DNA of 64,000 nt, taken from positions 496,001 through 560,000 of the forward strand of contig JAGTJM010000001.1 of assembly GCA_020747015.1 (NCBI GenBank), read 5' to 3'. A program made the position numbers and the translations under genes. Below are positions 55,664-64,000 of this stretch, piece by piece. The stretch's first letter is position 1, and every line of letters starts with the position of its first letter. The DNA is from Pyrenochaeta sp. MPI-SDFR-AT-0127 (lineage: Eukaryota; Ascomycota; Dothideomycetes; Pleosporales; Cucurbitariaceae). Below the pieces are notes generated by a model. That model had not been told where the DNA came from. It saw only the letters and a list, made by a program, of their open reading frames with translations, and made no database searches.

Positions 55664-58600
55664 TTACTCCTCAAGATAAGACAACTTCCGCATTTCACCT
55701 AGCCTTGTTCGAGCCTGGGCAAGAGAGTTCTCAAGCTGTAGAATTTCGACCTTAACACCTTTATTAGCATGTTGTCTATCGATACGAATGCAAGATTTTG
55801 ACATACCTGCTGCTCCATCTGCCGAACCTTGAATTCGTGATCACCCAACTTGCTGTAATCCACAACCTCGCCCTCATCTCTGTTCTTCTGCGCGATGATC
55901 TCTTGCACCTGCCTGACCAATGCCCGGCAAGCTGCTGTAACAGTCTTCGATGCAGTCTCCAGTCGATCCTGCGTCTTGCTCATGAAACTAGCCTTTACAC
56001 GGCTAGCAGCCACCAATTGAGCAGTGCTGGCAGCGACGTCGTTGGATGCGACGATGAGCTGCTCAGGCGAGTTACGACCAGAGATGACACCGTCGGCGGT
56101 TTCAATGAGCATGTTCGTGGAAGTTGCAACGGCTTTGGCAGCGCTGATAAGCCCTTCGGTCCAGCGATTGTGCTTCTTGTAGAACTGAGTTTTGGACATG
56201 CTGCCTCGGCCTTCACGCACGATTTCTTGCTGGGAGGCGGTAGCTGCTTTAATGAGTTGGGCGATAGCGTTCGTAACGGCGATGGCGGCCTCAAGAATCG
56301 AGTCGTGAATCTTAAGCTCATAAGTAGAATATCCATCTCTAGGCTTCTTCAGCAACTTGGATAGACGCTCCGCAGCGGCATCAATGGCGTTAGCAGCTTT
56401 GGTCAATTCATTGTCGACCAAGTCGCCCAGATCGCCTGATGCATTTGTAATCTTGCTCTTGGGAGCAAATGCATCTGCCAGTTTGGACAGACTTTGCAGG
56501 TTGCGAACAACTTCAGTACTGTTGTTGATCACAACGTTTATCTTTTGCTCAGCGTCAAGATCATACATGCGCACTGACTGTACGTTGCGGAAGAATCTAA
56601 TCGTGGAAGTCGCAGAAGCTCTTGCACCGTTAATCAACTGATCAGCCTTGTTCTCATCTGATGCAAATCTCGTGAGTCCCTTGGTGTTTACGAGAACATC
56701 AACGATAGCACCGCCGAAGTTGTTGACAGCGTTAATGACCTCGGCATGCTTCGCATTTGGTCCGTCAGCGATGAAGTTGTTGAATGCCGTGGAGAATTCC
56801 ATGGTACATGTCGAAGCTTTCTCAATCTGAGAAAGTACGTATGGACCTGTAGCGTTCTGGTTGCCTGCCTGCATTGGAGAATCAAGCTCGTACAGCGCCT
56901 CATCAACTCGCTGGACTCCGCTTTGTAAGACAGAATCGATGATGTCGTTGATCTTCTGAAGGCTATCCTGGATCAGCGTGTCCAAGTGCCCATCAAGAAC
57001 ATTGTCGTTTGCGTTTGCGTTCAACTTCAGCTCATTCAATTCAAGCAACGTCTGGTCCATGCCGGCGCGGAAGATTTCTAGCTCCTCTTCCTTCTCGCGC
57101 AATTGACGTTCAAGATCTGAGTCTCCCTCGCGATACTTCATTTGAACGTCATCTAGAGCACGGGTCTTGTTCCGCAATGCTTCCTCAAGATCAGCAATCT
57201 CCCTGTTATGTCGTGAGAGCATAGCTGAAAGCTCTGAACCTTTGCCTCGTTCTGAGTTGTCGGCTCTATCGAGGGCAGCACGGAGCTCACGCTTGAGTTT
57301 TTCAACTTCTTCACGCTGTCCACCAGTACTTCGATCCTTTTCCATGAGTGCTCGATCACGTTCACGAATCATGTCAGCCAGCTCAAGATTCTTCGTCTTC
57401 AGCTCTCGCTGCAGCTTATCTCGACCATCTATGGCCTCTTGCGCGGAGTTTGCCTTAAGTTGGACAGCCTTGAACTTCTGCAGCAACTGGAGATGTTCAT
57501 GCCGTAGTTGTGAGTAGAGTTTCGCCAGTGACTCGTACTTGGACCTCCAAGTATTCAGCTGCTCTTGTAGCGCGCGCACCTGATCGTCTCGTGATCCCAT
57601 TTGCTGTTGGAAGTTCTGATTCATTTGGTTTATTTCTCCTTCAAGAGCCTTCATCCTCTGATCGTATTGTTGGAGCATAAGCTGGTCGCGCTCATACTGC
57701 GCACGCGCATTGAGGTTCTCACGCTCAAGCTCCGCAAGGCGACCTTGAGTCTGTTGCTGGTACTGTTCACGCATTAGTTGCTCTTGTGCCAATCGAGCTT
57801 GTTCGGCTTGAAGCCTCTGTTGCTCCTCAAAATCCCGCTGTGTTTGTAACGCTTGTTGTTGCTGTTGGCGTTGAGCATCTTCCCATTGTTGCTGTAGCCT
57901 TCGCTGCTCTGCCTCGTATTCTTCTTGCTGTCTCCTCTGATTGTCTTTCCAGAATTCATTGATAGGTTCGGGGTCGACAGAAGGTGCACGGGGCGTCGGA
58001 GCTGGTTCTTCTGGTTTCTCGTTGCGTGGTCTTGCCGGAAGCGCCGGCGCGGTCTCATCATCAGAGAGAAGATTGGGTGGATCTTGGGGCAGCTTAGGCA
58101 CCGTAATCAGACTTGTCAAATATCGGAGATTCGAGCATTCATAGTAGAACTTCACAAGACGGTAGTGCTGCGCATCATATCGACCGCGCAGAGGAGAGAG
58201 CGCCTCGTCGTCGCCAAGAGCTGTATTTTATTTAGCAATCGTGAGGGCCAATTCGAGCTCCAGTAACTTACTGGTGTGCATGGCGCGCAGCATGCTGGTG
58301 ATAAACTTGTAGATACCATAGCTCTCTTGAACCAATGGCACCAGTGCAGAGATCCTACACTCGTTGTTCGCCCCGCTCCGAAAGTGTGAGAAGATCAGCT
58401 TCTGGAAGGCATCAATCTGGTCTTGCAGAGTCATCAAGTCCGAAATAGTCTCATATCCCTCATTGGGGTCGTTGATCGATTTCAAGCTAATGTATTCCTC
58501 ATATTCGAAAGTTCCTGTCTTGAATTAGTCTGCGGTCTAAATCATGTTGTCGGCTGTCGCACCATTGAACTCGGGATGCTGGCGGTGGAAAGCAAGCTTA

Positions 58601-59328
58601 GCCATCAGATAGTAGATGTACTCCGAGATGAGCGGCGCATAGCCTCGCATGCCATCGCCCCCGCCTACGCCTCGCGACAAGCTCTCGAGCCAGCTGGTGT
58701 GTGATTGTGCTTCTTTGAGTACCATGGGATGGCCTTCTTGGAGGACTTTATGGACAGTAATGAGGGCTTTGAAGGTCTGTACTTCGTCGGCGAGGATAGG
58801 CTGCCTGGGTCATAGTTAGCTTTGTCCAGAGGTTTCAATGGAGTTCGTAGTCGGGGTGGTGTGTCTTTGTACACATAGCTCAGCGCTTCCCCTGTGTTCA
58901 AGAATGCAGAATTCATCTGACAACCCATGCGGGAGCACTTGTTGTCTAGGCAGCTTCTTGGTCAGGGGTGGGCATTATGCCATCTTTCTGAATGCGCCAG
59001 GCTGCGTATAACTAGAGTCGCAAGTAGGGGCGGCTCAACTTACACCTTCATGCCTTGCCAGAACGAGGCCGAGCTCTTGTGATCCCATGTGTACACAATA
59101 CACGCTCGAACATGCTTTCCTGCGCTGATATAAGCTTCGGTGGTATAGTTCGGGAGCCGGGGACGTACGTTTGGGGGAGATCTCGTCGATACTTGTCGCT
59201 TTGCGGATGTTAATGGCGAGCTCGGATTCTTGCCTGATGCCGCATGTTAGTGGTTGAGGCTTTCACTACGGTGGTTTGTATACGTACTTGCCCATATCGA
59301 CATTGCGTGAACTTCCGTAGAGGGCCAT
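55664..59328 (-). CDS. SLA2: Sla2/End4/HIP1R-type endocytic adaptor
   Basis: Seven exons on the minus strand: 59328-59288, 59233-59169, 59119-59044, 58804-58563, 58514-58272, 58220-55807 and 55750-55664, closing to 1055 residues, the normal Sla2 length. The N-terminal ANTH domain (about 1-255; KATSIDEISPKRKHVRACIV, then YTWDHKSSASFWQG) binds phosphoinositides. A proline-rich stretch follows, then a long Gln/Glu-rich coiled coil (about 315-630) for dimerisation and clathrin light chain. The I/LWEQ (talin-like THATCH) actin-binding domain (about 820-1055) includes LIVASNDVAASTAQLVAASRVKA cut into standard helices. It links the plasma membrane and clathrin coat to actin during endocytosis. Introns are 48-56 bp except intron 3 (58805-59043, 239 bp). 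The gene looks intact. Confidence 0.95.
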
Positions 59329-59888
59329 CTCGACGGTCGGTGCTCACTTCCTGAGCTGTTCGCGCGATGTCTGCAATTACTCACGAGATAGAGGAATGCG
59401 GGGTGACAAAGTCAGACTAAGTGCAAACGAAAGGGAGCCCCAGGTAAAACTCGTGGGGGTGAAAGGTGTGCTGTTCTGTCAAGCCTCAGAGAAGCTCCAA
59501 CCCTGGCGGCGGGTGGTGGTTGGTGCAGTGGCTTGGCAGTAGAGAGCTTCGTCATCGTTTAGCCACTCACCCTCAGCCAATTCTGCGTGCCCAGGTCAAA
59601 TACTGCTGCCTCGCCGTGGATACAACGCATACGCGCGGCTGCATCGTAATCAACCTCACGTCTGAGCTGGCAGACGTGATGGAGGGCAGCGAACGGCACC
59701 TTCACAAATAGGGCTGTCTATGGACCCTTGATCCATACCGATCATGCAGGACAACGCATTCAAATGTCATGAGCTCTATGTCATTCTACATGTTGATGCT
59801 AAAATGCACCTCTGGGGTATAAACGCCACGCTATGCTAAGAGTACAGAGTGATGCTGGAAATGACGGTATTAGGGTAGGCAGAATGTC
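59329..59888. other. SLA2 promoter and SLU7 3' region
   Basis: 560 bases between two minus-strand genes. An 81-codon plus-strand frame at 59466-59711 is featureless. I see no gene. Confidence 0.6.
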
Positions 59889-61319
59889 TCATACCGCCTC
59901 ACTTTTGCTCCCTTTCCCCAGATATGCAGCCATCGGGTCTGCAGCCATTGTCCGTTTCCGTCGATACTCCTCCATCTCTTCCTCGTTCACTCCACCAATC
60001 ATTTCATCTAGTGCACGTTTCCGACTTGCAGCGTCCTGCTTCGCTTTCTGAGCGCGATCCGGCGCGTTGGGCACGTGCTCTTCGAGAGCCTCTTCCTCCC
60101 AAGCAATCGCCTTAGGAACCTCGTCCAAATCAGCGCCAGTCCGCATGCGGTCTGCTAATTCGAATGCTTTTTTGCCTGCATCGCCCGTGCAATATGAGTT
60201 CTTGACTATGGAGTGACAGCAAGCAAAACCCCATTGAAAGTTGGACCACCAACTTCCCCAAACTGAGGTGTGGTTATTGAGTAGAACATCCTCTGGGTAC
60301 TTTGACTTGGCTTTCACTTTGGGTGCTCCCTTGATACCGCCTCGCTCATCGTACTCAACATAGCGCTCCGATTCGGTCACCGCAGTTTTGCGGAGTGTGT
60401 CGTCGGTGAATTTCTCTTGGGTTCCATATTTCTCAGCCAAAGCCTTCTTTCTGGCGGCTGCCATCTCTTCAGCCTCTTTGAGCTCCTTCTTTCGCATAAT
60501 CTCGCCAGAAGTGGGATTTGCCTGAAGATGCAGCTTGTTTTTGTCCCCACGCTCCTGTGTCTCCCAAGCGTACCGCTGTGCCTTCTCGAACTCTGCTGCG
60601 TCTCCTGACGCCCGCATAAAGCCTTCCTCTGCTACTAACTTGGATGCATTGTCTAAGGTTGCACCACTGTCGACCATCGATCGCGTCTTAGGGTCGTATT
60701 TTGCCGAGTCCAGGTCAAGGTTGAGCAAATATTTTGCGGTATCCTCTCGCAATCGCAGATTTCGGGTAGAAGTGGCTTGTTTCCTCCCCATGTCCGTCTC
60801 TGCATCGTATTTATCGCCTTCATCTTCGTCGTCAGACTTCCCCTCGAGCTTCTCAGCTTCCTTCGCCTTCTTCCGAATCTCCTCCATCGCATTGTACTCT
60901 TCGATAACTTCCTCAAAATGGGTGGCATCGTAGCCGTTCCAACGGTCGCGCTTAGCATCAAATCCCAGCTGCACGTCCTGAATGACCTCATCTGCCTCGA
61001 TATTCTTGCCTGTGAATCTTGCGCCCGCCTTGCGTGGCCTACTCAAGCAATCCTTCTTCTTGTGGGTCATGGCTCCACAGTTTTCACAGGCGCCTTTGCG
61101 AAATTTGGTTGCCGCCGGGCCAAGCTTTTTCCCACGGTCGTACCATTTTGAATCCTGCTCCTGCTTCTGTAGACGCTGATGCTCGAGATAGTCGTTGTTG
61201 TCCTCTCCAGTCTCGTCGACGGCATAGAAGGGCTTCTTTGAGATGAAAGACGGAATGTACTCGTTGCGCTCCTTGGCTGCGGCGGAGACGTCGGGCTTCT
61301 TCGGCTGTGAGGGCGGCAT
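59889..61319 (-). CDS. SLU7: Pre-mRNA splicing factor Slu7
   Basis: Intronless minus-strand gene of 476 residues. The N-terminus has NEYIPSFISKKPFYA, the conserved Slu7 opening. A CCHC zinc knuckle follows (C78, C81, H86, C91: CENCGAMTHKKKDC), then RPRKAGARFTGKNIEADEV and the VQLGFDAKRDRWNGYDATHF block typical of Slu7. The centre holds LREDTAKYLLNLDLDSAKYD, and the C-terminal part has the YPEDVLLNNHTSVWGSWW and WGFACCHSIVKNSYCTG signature. The C-terminus is charged. Slu7 acts in the nucleus at the second catalytic step of splicing and helps select the 3' splice site, which is of interest in a genome with short introns. Its start faces REV3 across 307 bases. Confidence 0.96.
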   Translation of the reverse strand: MPPSQPKKPDVSAAAKERNEYIPSFISKKPFYAVDETGEDNNDYLEHQRLQKQEQDSKWYDRGKKLGPAATKFRKGACENCGAMTHKKKDCLSRPRKAGARFTGKNIEADEVIQDVQLGFDAKRDRWNGYDATHFEEVIEEYNAMEEIRKKAKEAEKLEGKSDDEDEGDKYDAETDMGRKQATSTRNLRLREDTAKYLLNLDLDSAKYDPKTRSMVDSGATLDNASKLVAEEGFMRASGDAAEFEKAQRYAWETQERGDKNKLHLQANPTSGEIMRKKELKEAEEMAAARKKALAEKYGTQEKFTDDTLRKTAVTESERYVEYDERGGIKGAPKVKAKSKYPEDVLLNNHTSVWGSWWSNFQWGFACCHSIVKNSYCTGDAGKKAFELADRMRTGADLDEVPKAIAWEEEALEEHVPNAPDRAQKAKQDAASRKRALDEMIGGVNEEEMEEYRRKRTMAADPMAAYLGKGSKSEAV

Positions 61320-61626
61320 TTTGAGGTGATGAACGGCAGGAGGGTAGTAGCGTGCCCACGCAAGACGGTGGTGTAAAGGCGTTGGGGTTGGCGGCGAAAG
61401 TGGAGCACTAAGGTCGTAGGGCTGCAGGCCTCGGCCTCAGCACTCACGGGACCACGCGAGCATTCCTGCGCGTCCCTTTGTTATCTACCGCGTCCATATT
61501 CCCCCCTCTGGTCGGCTGTGTGCACCAGTAGCGCCTACATGCGTCATATCCGTCTTCAACATCTTTATTGATCACCATGAGGGATCGATTGCCTCAGTAC
61601 ACTTTCCTCGTGCAACCTGTGTCGTC
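61320..61626. promoter_or_regulatory. Divergent promoter region SLU7 / REV3
   Basis: 307 bases between two start codons pointing apart, so they must share a compact bidirectional promoter. No TATA box or named site stands out. Confidence 0.55.
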
Positions 61627-64000
61627 ATGGAACCCTTCCGCTTCCGCTTGAACTGCATCGACAACTACCAGGCTACGCCGACAAATCTTGATCCTCCCCT
61701 TCGGCGCAATGCAACCCCGTCCCAGCGACAGGGCGCGCCTCAGGTGCCAGTCATCCGAGCATTTGGCGCAACAGAGACCGGCCAGAAAGTATGCGCTCAT
61801 ATCCATGGAGCGCTGCCATATCTGTACCTCGAGTATACTGGAAGCTTAGACAAGGATGTTGGTATGCGCGTCTGTTCGTGAATCCTGATTCTAGTGCTAA
61901 GTTTTAAAGTGAGTGCCTACATTGTCGCTCTTCGATCCTCAATCGACCATGCGCTTGCTGCAACCTATCGTCGCAACGCCTACGACGGGAAGTCTGTATA
62001 CGTCGGACATATCACCCTCGCCAAAGGGGTGCCCTTCTATGGATACAGCGTTGGATACAAAGTCTTCTTGAAGGTCTACATGCTGAATCCAATGCATATG
62101 ACCCGGTTTGCAGACCTCTTGTACCAGGGAGCCATCATGAACCGCACATTTCAGCCTTATGAGAGCCACATGCAGTATCTGCTGCAATGGATGTGTGACT
62201 ACAATTTGTATGGCTGTGGCTACATAGACTGCGCAAAAGTTCAGTTTCGAGGTCCGGTCCCTGATAGCGACGAGATAGACGTCACGATCCACAAATGGCA
62301 CGATGCCTCTATACCCGAAGAGTTTATCGCCGATGAGGACCAGTATCCACGCCAAAGCCACTGTACGCTTGAAGTTGATATCTGTGTGCAAGATATCCTC
62401 AACCGACATGAGCTACAGTATCGACCAATCCATCAAGATTTCTTGGAACGATCGAGCCAAATGCCAAGAAACCCAGACGACAAATATGTGCCTTCAATGG
62501 CAGGTCTATGGAGAGATGAAACACGTCGTCGAAAACTCCGCATGGGTTTGAGCGATCCCTCAAGCAGTCCCTTTCCCCCCGAAGTGCTCGTATCCATGTC
62601 TGCAGATCTTAGAAATACCGACAAAGGCGGGTGGATACATGAAGATGAATATCGCGAACTCGTCGAGGATCTTGTTAAGGAGGAACAACGCCAGAAGGGC
62701 GAAGTAAGGTTCGACACATTCGTGAAGCCCATCGGAGGCTCAGAGCACATAAAGACAGCTGTAGAGAGCATCGAAGATCTATACCCCGAGAATCTTCCAA
62801 TCGAGCAGCTTCCGGACGACAATCAAGAGCAAAGATCTGAGACTCTTGAAAGAAGAGTTAGCGAAGACGTGACGAATGTGCCACTGGAAGGCATCGACCC
62901 ATATGGCGAGCCCGTTGTCGGTGATGCACCAGGCGTGGACGAGGTAGACTTAGCAGATCAGTCCGATGCAGAAGAGCAACAATCCCTGGATCCCTTGACA
63001 GTTTCTTTGTTGGGAAACTCTAGCGAAGAGACAGTCTCTCATGATCTAATCGACGAAGGAATCGATTTGACCGATCCAAATAACGATGATCATCGCTTCG
63101 GATCAACGATCTCAGACCTTACGCGAAAGCGACCTCACGAGATTATACACGAAGACTCCGCGAAGCGACAACGAATCCTAGCTGCACCACAAGGGAGTGT
63201 TAGACGCGTATCGTTTCGCAATGTAGTTGGTGATGATAGTTTACCGTACCCGAATGCTTCGCAGCAAGGTTCCGATGATGCGCCACCGCAGCTTTGCTCG
63301 TCTTCACAAGCAAGCATCAAAGCTCAAGGACTAGGTGGACCAACTACCCTTTCGTTTCCTGTGGTGAAGAATTCGAATGCGCCGGAAACGATGCTTCGTC
63401 TGAGCCAATCAGGGTATTCGAATTCACAAGACACGCCAAAGACACCTGGATCTAAGCATATCACGGTTGGTGCCTCACAACAATCCCCTGTCACTCCTTG
63501 GACGCACCAGAAAGTTTCACCAATCCAGCCTAGCAGAAGCAGTCCAGAGGCTCACTCTGAAGCTGTTGCTCTTACCAAAGGTCTAGGCATGTCTTTCAAA
63601 CACCGCAGGACGACGGTTTATTACGGATCTCTCCCTCCCTCAGCTGACCTAGTCGATAGCACGATGATACATGCTGGTGTTCCGCCTGTGATTTATCGCG
63701 ACGCATACTACAGCGATGAGAAGGATGTCCCAGATCGACCCCGAGAGTATGCAGGGCGCGAGTTCAGGTTACAGAGCACCACATTACCTTACCTCCCTCC
63801 ATTCGATCCTATTGGTACATCTGCTGCCAACTTTGGAGAGCACCCACCCGTCGTTTTGGACAAGGCCAAGGAAACCGCAATGTATCGAGTGAGATCGCTT
63901 CGATGTAACCTTCGCCATTGGGAGATCTCGGCCCTTCCGCCTTCTTTTAATGATGTGGAGAGCTGGTTACAACAAGAATCAACGCCATTGAATACATTCA
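61627..64000 (+). CDS. REV3: DNA polymerase zeta catalytic subunit Rev3, N-terminal part
   Basis: Exon 1 is 61627-61861. The intron is 61862-61909 (GTATGC...TTAAAG), and the second exon runs open to the window end, so the gene is incomplete here (about 775 codons seen). The N-terminus matches B-family polymerase zeta: MEPFRFRLNCIDNYQ, then AHIHGALPYLYLEYTGSLD, AATYRRNAYDGKSVYVGHIT, GVPFYGYSVGYKVFLKVYML and the YNLYGCGYIDCAKVQF motif. A long disordered, Ser/Asp-rich stretch typical of Rev3 follows. Further on, a conserved LPPSADLVDSTMIHAGVP segment and REYAGREFRLQSTTLPYLP appear. The exonuclease-like and polymerase domains must lie beyond 64000. Rev3 with Rev7 carries out mutagenic translesion synthesis in the nucleus. 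Confidence 0.93.

Noticed and set aside
43922..59328. Link of SLA2 or the beta-glucosidase to a mating-type locus
   Set aside because: SLA2 or a beta-glucosidase flanks MAT in some ascomycetes, but no HMG-box or alpha-box MAT gene is present between or beside them here.

Overview
This window is nuclear DNA of a filamentous ascomycete (Pezizomycotina; a Dothideomycete is my inference, not proven). The reasons are intron-containing protein genes with short GT-AG introns of about 48-65 bp and CTAAC/CTGAC-like branch sites, together with typical fungal families: an acidic DUF2457-type protein, a GT90 glycosyltransferase, a TOK-type potassium channel, a microsomal P450, a Zn2Cys6 regulator, SLA2, SLU7, POB3 and REV3. 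Exon boundaries given here were derived by hand. For the intact genes the reading phase closes across every proposed intron.

Layout. 0-8.5 kb: DUF2457-type protein, GT90 glycosyltransferase, and a small membrane protein with a signal peptide. 8.5-12.5 kb: a gene-poor stretch ending in three coding pieces without start codons, one of them with ankyrin repeats. 12.8-18.6 kb: DEAD-box helicase and TOK channel. 20.4-22.3 kb: cytochrome P450. 22.7-30.8 kb: twin-CX9C protein, a candidate AME1/CENP-U kinetochore protein and two unrecognised fungal proteins. 30.8-35.8 kb: a 5 kb stretch with no gene I can support. 35.8-40.9 kb: Zn2Cys6 transcription factor and the FACT subunit POB3. 43.9-51 kb: a carbohydrate-use group (GH1 beta-glucosidase, GH95 alpha-L-fucosidase, MFS sugar transporter, the last two divergent). 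51.2-55.3 kb: a broken molybdenum-cofactor/molybdoenzyme group. 55.7-64 kb: SLA2, SLU7 and the 5' part of REV3.

The most interesting part is 51.2-55.3 kb. It holds relics of three genes that belong together biochemically: a MobA-like nucleotidyltransferase, a MoeA-like molybdenum insertase (C-terminal part only, opposite strand), and a bacterial-type (NasA/FdhF-like) bis-MGD molybdopterin oxidoreductase. Standard fungal molybdoenzymes do not need MobA, so the group looks like an imported prokaryote-type molybdoenzyme module that gained fungal introns and later decayed. The MoeA and NasA pieces point away from each other and both lose their N-terminal part at the same spot near 52445, as one deletion across a shared divergent promoter would cause. 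Further frameshifts and stops lie in all three.

The housekeeping genes (POB3, SLA2, SLU7, REV3, helicase) look intact and ordinary. Unusual splicing is worth noting: POB3 has its ATG split by an intron, the Zn2Cys6 gene has a GC-AG intron inside its first zinc-ligand codon, and the AME1-like gene begins with 13 nt and 40 nt exons.
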